From positions 1-30,271 of IMG/VR virus record IMGVR_UViG_3300045999_005817: a DNA stretch of 30,271 nt; one strand, written 5' to 3'. The notes beneath the pieces were generated by a model. The model saw nothing but the letters and a program-made list of their open reading frames with translations, was not told where the DNA came from and ran no database searches. Source of the stretch: a virus. Position numbers and translations under genes: made by a program. Shown here in pieces: positions 14,129-20,192 of the stretch. Positions within the stretch are counted from its first letter, which is position 1. Every line of letters begins with the position of its first letter.

Positions 14129-14489
14129 CTGTTCCCTCCTCCTTTAGCACAAACACCCTGTTTCCTATTTTAATTTTAGCCCCCAGCAGGTCAGCCCCAT
14201 CCAGGTCAGCATCGCGCAAGTCAGCCCCCCGCAAATCAGTCCACCGCAAATCAGAATCCCGCAGGGAAACAGAGCGCAAATTAGCATTTCGCAGGTCAGC
14301 CCCATATAAATTAACGCCTTGAAAATTGACACCACCTAAGTCAGCATATTGCAGGTCAACTCCTGTCAGGTCAGCATATTGCAAGTTTACACCCGCCTTA
14401 AGAGCTAGGTGAACAGCTTGGCCAACAGTGTGATTCGTACTGGCACTGGTGAAAATCACTTCGCCGTATACGTTTATAATTTCAGTCAT
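14121..14489 (-). CDS. Pentapeptide-repeat protein
   Basis: This 122-aa protein has about 13 consecutive A(D/N)Lxx-type repeats from residue 36 to 103 (ADLTG, VDLQY, ADLGG, VNFQG ... ADLDG, ADLLG), which form a right-handed quadrilateral beta helix. Repeats alternate with N-terminal (MTEIINVYGEVIF) and C-terminal (KIGNRVFVLKEE) caps. Some pentapeptide proteins (MfpA, Qnr) mimic DNA and bind gyrase; most phage ones are unknown. Its place beside a Lar-like protein suggests an accessory or counter-defence role. Start by 8-nt overlap ATGACTGA. Confidence 0.85.
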   Translation of the reverse strand: MTEIINVYGEVIFTSASTNHTVGQAVHLALKAGVNLQYADLTGVDLQYADLGGVNFQGVNLYGADLRNANLRSVSLRDSDLRWTDLRGADLRDADLDGADLLGAKIKIGNRVFVLKEEGTDA

Positions 14490-14703
14490 CGGTTTTTTCT
14501 TTCTCCAAAAGCAGTTGTTTTTTCAGCCGTGGGAATTGCTCCAAAGTTTTTCTGGCAATTTTGAATGCCAGTTGTAGCGCAAGAGCCTCGCTGCCAGACA
14601 ACGGGGAATCGTCAACTATGTTACACTGCAATTCCTTAGCAAGCTGTGGGCAACGCAGAATGCGAAAAGCCTCAATTTCATGTGGTTTAATGTTAAATGT
14701 CAT
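14482..14703 (-). CDS. Hypothetical helical protein, 73 aa
   Basis: Starts MTFNIKPHEIEAFRILRCPQ at 14703, with an AAGGAGAAAACCG ribosome site and an 11-nt overlap with the previous stop. Helical, with a Lys-rich C-terminus (RLKKQLLLEKEKTDD). The same ending KEKTDD occurs in the preceding gene because the two share the overlap-proximal ribosome-site sequence. Confidence 0.58.
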   Translation of the reverse strand: MTFNIKPHEIEAFRILRCPQLAKELQCNIVDDSPLSGSEALALQLAFKIARKTLEQFPRLKKQLLLEKEKTDD

Positions 14704-14932
14704 CGGTTTTCTCCTTATCCTTAGACTTTGGCGGTGATAACAGTTGGCTAAGCTCTGATTGCCTCCTGTTAATAATTTCCATGTATTTGTTATAAAAACT
14801 TGGGTCATTAGCTTGTAAATTTTGCCTAAATTGAAACTCCTCCGCCCAATTTCTATAAATGTTTGGCGTGCCAGCAATACATTTTTCCATCATAGCAACC
14901 CACGCTATAATGTTGACGCTTTCGTTAGTCAT
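14693..14932 (-). CDS. Hypothetical protein, first gene of the upper minus operon
   Basis: A 79-aa protein (MTNESVNIIAWVAMMEKCIA, then YRNWAEEFQFRQNLQANDP) with a charged tail. The GGGAGAAAACCG ribosome site is well placed. It opens the 14932-13315 operon, 32 nt from the promoter -10 box. No family recognised. Confidence 0.58.
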   Translation of the reverse strand: MTNESVNIIAWVAMMEKCIAGTPNIYRNWAEEFQFRQNLQANDPSFYNKYMEIINRRQSELSQLLSPPKSKDKEKTDDI

Positions 14933-14962
14933 CGGTTTTCTCCCTGGTTGGTTGACTGTTTG

Positions 14963-14991
14963 AGGATGACACCCTTGCCAGCCCGTGTCAA
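14963..14991 (-). promoter_or_regulatory. Promoter of the upper minus operon with dyad operator
   Basis: Minus strand: TTGACA (14991-14986), 17-nt spacer, CATCCT (14968-14963). The -10 is poor, which suggests activation or tight control. TGACAC (14967-14972) and GTGTCA (14985-14990) form a 6-bp dyad with a 12-nt centre over the core promoter. This operator differs from the ACACG...CGTGT type. Confidence 0.5.
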
Positions 14992-15014
14992 TAAAAAAAT
15001 GTATAAAAAAACTA

Positions 15015-15046
15015 TTGACGCGGCATGGATAGTATGGCTAGATAAT
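15015..15046 (+). promoter_or_regulatory. Plus-strand promoter for the replication operon
   Basis: TTGACG (15015-15020) with TAGATA at 18-nt spacing (15039-15044), or GATAAT at 20-nt spacing (15041-15046). It is divergent to the minus promoter 24 bp away and lies 29 nt upstream of the first plus-strand gene, so it is the likely early control region. Confidence 0.5.
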
Positions 15047-15074
15047 ATGGTGTTTTACCGCAAAGGAGTTAAAA

Positions 15075-15239
15075 ATGGTTACAGAACATGCAGACGGCAA
15101 ATGTGTAAACATTCGCCTAACCTTAGAGCAAAAGGCGTTTTTGCAAAAATACGCCAGGCAAGAGGGGCGCACTATGACAACGCAAATCCAGTATATGATT
15201 AAGAAGGCAATGGCGGAGGCAGAAAAAAATGAACATTGA
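15075..15239 (+). CDS. Ribbon-helix-helix (Arc/CopG-like) DNA-binding protein
   Basis: This 54-aa protein has an AAAGGAG ribosome site. VNIRLTLEQKAFLQKYARQ supplies the beta strand (VNIRLT) and first helix, and TTQIQYMIKKAMAEAEK the second helix, with the usual R-T-M-T-T turn between. It is the first gene after the divergent promoter region and therefore a candidate regulator of one or both directions, including the dyads at 14967-14990. It overlaps the next gene by 11 nt. Confidence 0.7.
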   Translation: MVTEHADGKCVNIRLTLEQKAFLQKYARQEGRTMTTQIQYMIKKAMAEAEKNEH

Positions 15240-15648
15240 TGGTTATCTAAAAAAACATGGCATTAGCTTTTACGAGGCGGCCAATCAGCTAAACCTGCGG
15301 GCAGAGGCGTTGCGTGCTTACAGTTCCAAAGCGCGGTATGCCAACCCTGAAATTCAGGAAATAATAATCGAATGGTCAAACGGTGAAATCTTGAAAGAAA
15401 GTTTTAAGGAAGCCTATCGCTACACAGGGCATGTTGTCAGCGAGCCAAAAGGTGAAACGCCCAAAAATAACGACCTAGTGTCGTTTATGCTTAACACGTT
15501 CGGCAGCAGGGTCAGGCGTGTTGGTGGTAGTTATGCGCTAGATGGCAAGCCAATTCAGACAAAGGAATTGTATCAGGCGTTGCAGGATATGCTTAAAAAG
15601 GATGGCAGCGACATGGTGATTCAATACCCTGGGGTGGTACGGCGATGA
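15229..15648 (+). CDS. Putative HTH regulator with conserved C-terminal block
   Basis: A 139-aa protein. Residues 1-55 (MNIDGYLKKHGISFYEAANQ, NLRAEALRAYSSKAR, IIIEWSNGEIL) follow the layout of Cro/YdaS-type helix-turn-helix proteins, including the terminal 'SNGEI' seen in that fold. Residues 85-139 (NNDLVSFMLNTFGSRVRRVG) form a second unit ending QYPGVVRR, not recognised. The stop and the next start share ATGA. Probably a DNA-binding early protein; not certain. Confidence 0.5.
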   Translation: MNIDGYLKKHGISFYEAANQLNLRAEALRAYSSKARYANPEIQEIIIEWSNGEILKESFKEAYRYTGHVVSEPKGETPKNNDLVSFMLNTFGSRVRRVGGSYALDGKPIQTKELYQALQDMLKKDGSDMVIQYPGVVRR

Positions 15649-15884
15649 AAAGTGCAAATGATAATAAAAAAGTTATTTGCTTTGAAGTTGCTTGCGCTGA
15701 AGCATCACAAGTACCAGAATTTGTTAAACAATACAACAGGCTTACCAATTCAAATTTTAATATAAAATGCGTAAATGATATTGAAAATCAGATGGATGAA
15801 CTAAAAAAGTTTGCAGAATTTTATTATAAATATGTTTGGTCACTATTGCCTGATGATTGTTTTGTTAAGGAGGAAGGCGAATGA
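15645..15884 (+). CDS. Hypothetical protein, 79 aa
   Basis: MKSANDNKKVICFEVACAEA, then NRLTNSNFNIKCVNDIENQM and an aromatic helix (FAEFYYKYVWSLL). It is joined to both neighbours by 4-nt ATGA overlaps. It is AT-richer than the surrounding genes, hinting at a later insertion. No family recognised. Confidence 0.58.
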   Translation: MKSANDNKKVICFEVACAEASQVPEFVKQYNRLTNSNFNIKCVNDIENQMDELKKFAEFYYKYVWSLLPDDCFVKEEGE

Positions 15885-16171
15885 CACCGCAAGAATGGTG
15901 GCGACTGGTCAAAGACGCTGGGTTCGATGCAACCACAACCAAGGTTCTTTATGCGCTTAGCCTTAAGCATATAGGCGAGGATGGTATTATCAAAAGGCCG
16001 CCGCCAACATTCAAACAACTCGCAAAAGAAACGGGATTGAGTGCTAACGATGTGCGAGAGGCGATACGCAACGCCTTGCGCCTGGGCTGGCTGATAAAGG
16101 CTGGTTTTACGCCAAGCAGCGATTGGTTAAATGTTTTATGCGCGGCAAGCGTGGGGGATAAAAATGGATAG
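15881..16171 (+). CDS. Winged-helix / HTH protein
   Basis: In this 96-aa protein residues 18-80 (TKVLYALSLKHIGEDGIIKR, FKQLAKETGLSANDVREAIR, LGWLIKAGF) read as a winged helix: helix, beta hairpin, recognition helix and wing. Such domains occur in replication initiators (O-like, DnaD-like) and small regulators. It overlaps the next gene by 8 nt (ATGGATAG). Its position ahead of RusA and replication genes supports a role in DNA metabolism. Confidence 0.6.
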   Translation: MTPQEWWRLVKDAGFDATTTKVLYALSLKHIGEDGIIKRPPPTFKQLAKETGLSANDVREAIRNALRLGWLIKAGFTPSSDWLNVLCAASVGDKNG

Positions 16172-16430
16172 AGACCTTGAACAGTTTAATCATTTTAGAG
16201 AAGGAGCCTTTGATGAATCTAAAATTGAAAATAACATAGCAAAATGCTGTTTATGCAGAAAAAATGCTCAAGTGTGGATGCACTGGAACGGCCAATTAAA
16301 TAGGTATTTTTATACTTTTTGCAACGACCACAAACATACGCTTTGGGAAGCATTAAATTTCCTGCAAAGAGAAACTGTAACTGTTTTACCAATTCCAGAA
16401 TCAATCAGGGGGGAAGAAGAAAATGGATAA
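16164..16430 (+). CDS. Small zinc-finger-like protein, 88 aa
   Basis: Starts MDRDLEQFNHFREGAFDESK at 16164 by the 8-nt overlap rule with a GGGGGAT ribosome site. A CCLC pair near residue 28 and CNDH near residue 53 (C-x2-C ... C-x2-H) around an aromatic core (WMHWNGQLNRYFYTF) suggest one zinc site. It overlaps RusA by 8 nt (ATGGATAA). Function unknown. Confidence 0.6.
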   Translation: MDRDLEQFNHFREGAFDESKIENNIAKCCLCRKNAQVWMHWNGQLNRYFYTFCNDHKHTLWEALNFLQRETVTVLPIPESIRGEEENG

Positions 16431-16899
16431 ACCTTTTTCAGTCAGTTTCATTGTGCCTGGCCACCCGTTTGGGAAGCAAACCAGCAAGTCAACTAAGAAC
16501 AGTCGCAGGCATTACACGCCACAAGAAACCGTGCGCTATGAAAACCTGGTGATGATGCAGGCAATGCAAGCGATGCAGGATAGGCCGCCAGTGGACATAG
16601 ACGTGGGGCTAATGTTCGTGGCCGTGTTCCCTATACCTAAAAGTTTTACCAAGGCGCAAAGGGCAGCAGCCCTGGCCGACGAAATACGCCCAACCAAAAA
16701 GCCAGACTTGTCGAACATCCAAAAGGCCTTAGAGGATGGTATGAATGCTGTTGTCTTTAAGGACGATAGCCAGATAACAGAATCTGGGGGCAGCAAGAAA
16801 ATCTATGGCGAAGTGCCATGCGTGAAGGTGTGTGTGTACGACCGCAAAGCGTTTGATATTTCGATTGTCGTCAAGGGCGCAAAGTTAGAATCTCTTTAG
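16423..16899 (+). CDS. rusA: RusA-family Holliday junction resolvase
   Basis: This 158-aa protein carries the RusA pattern: an N-terminal strand (VSFIVPGHPFGKQ), KPDLSNIQKALEDGMNAVVF (93-112) and KDDSQI (113-118). The spaced Asp residues (95, 105, 114, 115) match the catalytic cluster. It cuts four-way junctions from replication or recombination and fits with the YqaJ/annealing pair on the other strand. Longer than E. coli RusA (120 aa) by an N-terminal loop (STKNSRRHYTPQ) and a short C-terminal tail, both common in phage members. Confidence 0.9.
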   Translation: MDKPFSVSFIVPGHPFGKQTSKSTKNSRRHYTPQETVRYENLVMMQAMQAMQDRPPVDIDVGLMFVAVFPIPKSFTKAQRAAALADEIRPTKKPDLSNIQKALEDGMNAVVFKDDSQITESGGSKKIYGEVPCVKVCVYDRKAFDISIVVKGAKLESL

Positions 16900-16916
16900 A
16901 ATAAAAGCAAACAATT

Positions 16917-17150
16917 ATGGGGATTCATCAAAACAAGGTAAAACGAATCTTGCTGTTAGAGGCCATCCGCTATCAGCGCAACAAATGCCATTTGTGCGGG
17001 CAGCCTATGAATGCACCAAAACATTTGGATGACCCGATGCGGGCAACAGCCGACCATGTTATTCCCAAAAGTTTTGGTGGAAAGTTAATAGGAAACATTA
17101 AGGCCGCCCATGCGAAATGCAATGTTGAGCGCGGCAACAAAATTATTTAA
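16917..17150 (+). CDS. HNH endonuclease
   Basis: This 77-aa protein has KCHLCGQPM (Cys24, Cys27), ATADHVIPKSFGG (Asp46, His47), NIKAAHAKCNVERGNK (Asn60, His65, Cys68, Asn69), i.e. the HNH beta-beta-alpha metal site with its zinc knuckle. Small stand-alone HNH proteins in phages can assist packaging or act as homing nucleases. It lies far from the terminase, between the resolvase and the first leader RNA, with only a weak ribosome site. Confidence 0.88.
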   Translation: MGIHQNKVKRILLLEAIRYQRNKCHLCGQPMNAPKHLDDPMRATADHVIPKSFGGKLIGNIKAAHAKCNVERGNKII

Positions 17151-17155
17151 CATAC

Positions 17156-17183
17156 TTGACTTACCCTGCAAAATGCGTATGGT
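17156..17183 (+). promoter_or_regulatory. Promoter feeding leader RNA 1
   Basis: TTGACT (17156-17161), 16-nt spacer, TATGGT (17178-17183). It starts just after the HNH stop, and the predicted start point falls at the first base of the leader hairpin (17190). Confidence 0.5.
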
Positions 17184-17189
17184 GAATGT

Positions 17190-17269
17190 ACTGTTTGCAG
17201 GACAGTGCTAAGACCCTTTAGGGATGGTGTGTGCCTGCAATTCGCACATCATCTCTAAGGGGTTTTTTT
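17190..17269 (+). promoter_or_regulatory. Structured leader RNA 1 (attenuator-like, copy 1)
   Basis: P1: ACTGT (17190-17194)/ACAGT (17202-17206). P2: ACCCTTTAGGGATG (17213-17226) pairs with CATCTCTAAGGGGT (17250-17263), extended by GTGTGC/GCACAT (17229-17234/17244-17249). P2 is followed by seven T (17263-17269) and at once by the ATG of the next gene (17270). It therefore has the shape of an intrinsic terminator, but its 3' arm contains AAGGGG, the only Shine-Dalgarno for that gene. A homologous copy lies at 17497-17575. Likely a cis-acting switch of transcription or translation. Confidence 0.65.
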
Positions 17270-17461
17270 ATGGCCGTACTACACAACCTTTCCCAAGAAT
17301 ACTTTGCCGCCTTGCGGGAAGATGCCGATAGGGTAAACGACATGGGCGGATATTCATTTGCCGCCTACCATAAACAGCTTGATTTAATAGACACGCTGGA
17401 AGATTTTTTCCTCAAACAAAAATCTGAAAAAAATAAAATTACTCGGGCATATACTTTTTAG
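17270..17461 (+). CDS. Small protein controlled by leader RNA 1, 63 aa
   Basis: Starts MAVLHNLSQEYFAALREDAD at 17270, directly after the leader's poly-T; an earlier in-frame start at 17231 would lie in the hairpin loop. The protein is helical (HKQLDLIDTLEDFFLKQKS) with a Lys-rich end. No family recognised. Its 5' end (ATGGCC) is the same as that of the gene after leader 2, so both genes sit in an equivalent regulatory setting. Confidence 0.6.
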   Translation: MAVLHNLSQEYFAALREDADRVNDMGGYSFAAYHKQLDLIDTLEDFFLKQKSEKNKITRAYTF

Positions 17462-17496
17462 TTGCCACAGATAAAACAATGTTGTAGGTTGCAACA

Positions 17497-17575
17497 ACTG
17501 TTATTGCGCGGCAGTGAAACCCTATTTGTGAAGGTGTGTGGCGCAATCGCACACTTTCACTAATGGGGTTTTTTT
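17497..17575 (+). promoter_or_regulatory. Structured leader RNA 2 (attenuator-like, copy 2)
   Basis: P1: ACTG (17497-17500)/CAGT (17512-17515). P2: 17519-17538 pairs with 17550-17569 over 20 positions with a single T-T mismatch, followed by seven T (17569-17575) and the ATG at 17576. Primary sequence shared with copy 1 includes ACTGTT, CAGTG, ACCC, GGTGTGTG, a GCAAT..CGCACA apical part and GGGGTTTTTTTATGGCC. The GGGG Shine-Dalgarno of the replication gene is buried in the stem. No separate promoter is clear; upstream there is a further small hairpin GTTGT/ACAAC (17481-17496 region). Confidence 0.65.
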
Positions 17576-18385
17576 ATGGCCAGAATTAGAACAATTAAGC
17601 CAGAGTTCCCGCACTCTGAAAGCATGGGGAAAATAAGCCGTGATGCACGGTTAGCTTTTATCCTTATGTGGACTATCGCAGATGATTCTGGGAGGCTTCG
17701 CGGAAATTCGCGAATGCTCGCGAGCCTTCTTTTTCCATACGACGAGGACGCTGGAAAAAAGATTGATATATGGATAGCCGAATTGCATGAGCAAGGTTGC
17801 GTTATCCGATACAAGGCCGAAAATTCAGAATACATCCAAATTAAAAAATGGACGGAACATCAAAGGATTGACAAGCCTTCACCAAGCAAAATTCCAGCAT
17901 TCGAGGAGGATTCGCAGATTATTCGCGAGGATTCGCCGAACGTTCCTGTTAGGAAAGGAAGGGAAAGGAAAGGAAAGGAAGGGAATGGAACAGGAAAAGA
18001 AAAGGATGGGAATATATCTAACGATATAAACCCCCTTACCCCCTTACCTGATTGGATGCCATTGGATGCGTGGGATGGTTTTTGCAAGATGCGGGGCAAA
18101 ACATTTACGCCTCACGCTAAGCAGCTGGCCATCAAAACGCTGGACGGCTTTCGCAACGCAGGATTCAACCCAAGAGAAGTTTTAGAACAATCCATCATGA
18201 ACGGCTGGAAAGGCCTGTTCGAACCAAAACCGAAAGGAAACCGAAATGAAAACGCTAGAACAAATTATGGCAGATATTCCCCTCCACCAGGAAAATCACA
18301 GCAGGCAGCAGATGCAATCAACAGGGCACTCGACGAACTTGACGATGAGTCCAACACCATCAACGCCCTATATCGACACCTCTAA
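17576..18385 (+). CDS. Phage replication protein (initiator/helicase-loader type)
   Basis: This 269-aa protein opens MARIRTIKPEFPHSESMGKI, continues SRDARLAFILMWTIADDSGR and reaches WTEHQRIDKPSPSKIP, a signature shared by many phage replication proteins with an N-terminal winged helix (residues 1-105). A low-complexity basic linker (RKGRERKGKEGNGTGKEKDG, about residues 125-145) leads to a C-terminal helical domain (WDGFCKMRGKTFTPHAKQLA, GWKGLFEPKPKG), like DnaD/helicase-loader C-termini. The DNA of the linker is a purine-only run of GGAAA units. Expression should depend on leader RNA 2. Its 3' 140 nt overlap the next gene. Confidence 0.75.
   Translation: MARIRTIKPEFPHSESMGKISRDARLAFILMWTIADDSGRLRGNSRMLASLLFPYDEDAGKKIDIWIAELHEQGCVIRYKAENSEYIQIKKWTEHQRIDKPSPSKIPAFEEDSQIIREDSPNVPVRKGRERKGKEGNGTGKEKDGNISNDINPLTPLPDWMPLDAWDGFCKMRGKTFTPHAKQLAIKTLDGFRNAGFNPREVLEQSIMNGWKGLFEPKPKGNRNENARTNYGRYSPPPGKSQQAADAINRALDELDDESNTINALYRHL
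17950..18012 (+). repeat. GGAAA-type purine tract inside the replication gene
   Basis: About 60 nt of almost pure purine made of aggaa/gggaa units encodes the Lys/Gly/Glu linker of the replication protein. Slippage here would change the linker length or shift the frame. Confidence 0.6.
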
Positions 18386-18827
18386 GCAAAACCGCCGTGA
18401 CCTTGGACAGTTTGTCAGCCAGTGCTTCGATGCGCTTAACACCTACGGCAAAACCCCCGACCAGCTTGCCAATGCCACCAAGATGTTTGTAAACATCCTA
18501 AAGGATTATCCAATGGATGCGGTTATCAAAGCCTTTGGCAGCTGGATGCGCCGTAGCAGTATCATGCCTACCCCCGCTGATATTGTGAACATCATCGACC
18601 CACCAGCCCCTAAGCCAGATTGGGCGGCATACGTCAGCATACGCCAGCGCATGAAAGACCCCTACACGTTTGTGATGGACGACGAAAAAGCCTATGTTCG
18701 TTATTGTGAACGCTACAGCGTGGATAAGCTAAATAGCTATGACCAGCGTCAGGAAGCGCAGGAACAGTTAGCGGAGGCTCAATCTAGACTTTTGACAGGT
18801 GGTGACGACTATGACCACAGCATCTGA
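18246..18827 (+). CDS. Putative replication accessory protein, 193 aa
   Basis: The ATG at 18246 has an AAAGGAAACC ribosome site but lies 140 nt inside the upstream gene; an in-frame ATG at 18345 (MSPTPSTPYIDTSKQ) is the alternative and overlaps by only 41 nt. The core (LKDYPMDAVIKAFGSWMRRS, then IMPTPADIVNIIDPPAPKPD and WAAYVSIRQRMKD) is a conserved phage block often next to helicase-loader-like genes. It is helical with no ATPase motifs. A role in replisome assembly is inferred from position. Confidence 0.62.
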   Translation: MKTLEQIMADIPLHQENHSRQQMQSTGHSTNLTMSPTPSTPYIDTSKQNRRDLGQFVSQCFDALNTYGKTPDQLANATKMFVNILKDYPMDAVIKAFGSWMRRSSIMPTPADIVNIIDPPAPKPDWAAYVSIRQRMKDPYTFVMDDEKAYVRYCERYSVDKLNSYDQRQEAQEQLAEAQSRLLTGGDDYDHSI

Positions 18828-19215
18828 AGCCGTGCAGCAGTTTGCAGACAAAATCAAGCAGGCCAGCACCGTGGCAGACGAAATCCACAGCCGCGGCATT
18901 GAGGCCGACTTGCTATCAGCAGCCAGCCAATGGTTCCAGTACGCTACCGCCGAATCCAAAACAAAGGACTACATCAACCCGCAGTACCTGGAATTCGACC
19001 GTTTCCTAGGTTGGATGCGCGATGCAGTCAAGGCCAAGTGCATCGCTTACCGCCGCGAACAGCCCGCCTGGGTGGATAGCGACAGCACCCTACGATACTA
19101 CACCCGTGATCCCCGTCATGACCGCTACATTGCAGAGAACATCAACAAGGTTATCAAGCCAGCCCCTACACCGCACAAAACGGGGCAAGACGCATACCTT
19201 GATGATTTTTCCTAG
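18811..19215 (+). CDS. Hypothetical protein ending the replication operon, 134 aa
   Basis: Starts MTTASEAVQQFADKIKQAST at 18811 after an AGGTGGTG site; an in-frame GTG at 18799 is possible. The core (FDRFLGWMRDAVKAKCIAYR, RYYTRDPRHDRYIAENINKV) is helical and basic with an acidic end (YLDDFS), a layout seen in DNA-associated phage proteins. The family is not recognised. It overlaps the preceding gene by 17 nt. Confidence 0.6.
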   Translation: MTTASEAVQQFADKIKQASTVADEIHSRGIEADLLSAASQWFQYATAESKTKDYINPQYLEFDRFLGWMRDAVKAKCIAYRREQPAWVDSDSTLRYYTRDPRHDRYIAENINKVIKPAPTPHKTGQDAYLDDFS

Positions 19216-19280
19216 GCGATGTACCAAACGCGGGGCAAAGTGATTGTAGCCCCCCTTAAAATGCGAAATGGTAAATAGGT

Positions 19281-19397
19281 AGGGGGTGGCCTCCAGCACA
19301 AGGGGGTGGCCTCCAGCACAAAAAATCACATTTACTGTTGTATTTCAAGTTATTATGTGATGGTCATGCCCAGCACAAGGGGGTCACCCCCAGCACA
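19281..19397 (+). repeat. Iteron-like 20-bp repeats, candidate origin
   Basis: agggggtggcctccagcaca is repeated perfectly in tandem (19281-19300, 19301-19320). A third copy with 17/20 identity lies at 19378-19397, also preceded by cagcaca. Between copies 2 and 3 lies an AT-rich stretch bounded by ATCACAT (19325-19331) and ATGTGAT (19355-19361). Iterons plus an AT-rich dyad right after the replication genes are what a theta-type phage or plasmid origin looks like. Confidence 0.6.
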
Positions 19398-19416
19398 TAC
19401 CGAGGAATCCTCGGTA
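19398..19416. repeat. Perfect 19-bp palindrome
   Basis: TACCGAGGA-a-TCCTCGGTA, one base after the third iteron. It is a good dimer-binding site and fits as part of the origin or as an operator. Confidence 0.7.
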
Positions 19417-19451
19417 ACTGCCGCCGAATCGACCACCAGGATCGTCACAAC

Positions 19452-19478
19452 AAAAAAGGGGGAGCCGAAGCCCCCCCC
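19452..19478 (-). terminator. Intrinsic terminator of the right minus-strand operon
   Basis: On the minus strand an 8-bp G/C stem closed by a TTCG tetraloop is followed by six T (19457-19452). The 5' arm comes from a run of ten C on the plus strand (19471-19480). It lies about 90 nt past the last minus-strand stop (19565); nothing coding is seen between. Confidence 0.82.
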
Positions 19479-19564
19479 CCTGCTAGTTCATGGATGGAAC
19501 ACAATTATCAAAACCACCACAACCAGCCGCTGGTGTTTTATGCCACCGCCAGCTGGGCAATGGG

Positions 19565-19717
19565 TTAATCGTTAGCCATCAGAGCCCCATAGGCGGCGTT
19601 CAGGTGTTGAATGGCAACAATCTCGTTATCGGTAAGACTGCTGTCCAAGTCTAAAGGATCGAGCTTGTATCGGATGATGTTGGCAATCGCATCGGCAAGG
19701 TTGAAGTTATTGCTCAT
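19565..19717 (-). CDS. Hypothetical protein, 50 aa
   Basis: Starts MSNNFNLADAIANIIRYKLD at 19717 with an AAAGGAAC ribosome site and an 11-nt overlap with the coiled-coil gene; the longer reading from 19813 would be out of register with this. Ends with TDNEIVAIQHLNAAYGALMA. Last gene of the operon. Function unknown. Confidence 0.55.
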   Translation of the reverse strand: MSNNFNLADAIANIIRYKLDPLDLDSSLTDNEIVAIQHLNAAYGALMAND

Positions 19718-19988
19718 CGGCTTGTTCCTTTTCCAATTTTTCAAGTTTTTGCTCAAGCTCAATAACCGTATCATCAAGGTTATCGCGCTCAACAGACAAT
19801 TCCAAATTTTCATATTGCAAGGCCTCGATTTTTTCTTTCAAAGCCTCCAATTCTTGCACTAAATGGCGCAAGGTATGCACCAGGTCTAAAGCTTCAAAAT
19901 TACCGATTTTTGCATCAATCCACCGCGCAAGCTCATGAAAATCCATGTCATACAGGTCATTGCTGGTAAGGTGTGTTAAAACGGCCAT
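19707..19988 (-). CDS. Coiled-coil protein, 93 aa
   Basis: Residues 38-93 are continuous heptads (LRHLVQELEALKEKIEALQY, VIELEQKLEKLEKEQ); the N-terminal 35 residues (LTSNDLYDMDFHELARWIDA) form a small helical head. It probably dimerises. No family recognised. It follows the 60-aa gene by 9 nt. Confidence 0.6.
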   Translation of the reverse strand: MAVLTHLTSNDLYDMDFHELARWIDAKIGNFEALDLVHTLRHLVQELEALKEKIEALQYENLELSVERDNLDDTVIELEQKLEKLEKEQADEQ

Positions 19989-19997
19989 AACATCCCC

Positions 19998-20180
19998 CTA
20001 TTGGCTTGGTGTGGTCAAGCGATTTACGTTGGCCATCGCGGCCAGCGTATCAGCGGCTTGGCCACAGTCAAAGCCGTTAGCGATGTGTTGCCGCAACATG
20101 GCCTGCAGTTCTGCTAGGTTATCCACGATCCTTGCTTTGGCCTCAGGCCAGCTTTGCTTGTGGGCGAAATGATTGGTCAT
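19998..20180 (-). CDS. Hypothetical helical protein, 60 aa
   Basis: MTNHFAHKQSWPEAKARIVD, then LAELQAMLRQHIANGFDCGQ: two helices, no known domain. An AAGGATAAAC ribosome site precedes the ATG. It lies between two other small unknowns with short gaps. Confidence 0.55.
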   Translation of the reverse strand: MTNHFAHKQSWPEAKARIVDNLAELQAMLRQHIANGFDCGQAADTLAAMANVNRLTTPSQ

Positions 20181-20192
20181 GGTTGTTTATCC

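Noticed and set aside
19281-19397. CRISPR array
   Set aside because: Only three short repeats, two of them directly abutting without spacers; iterons explain them better.
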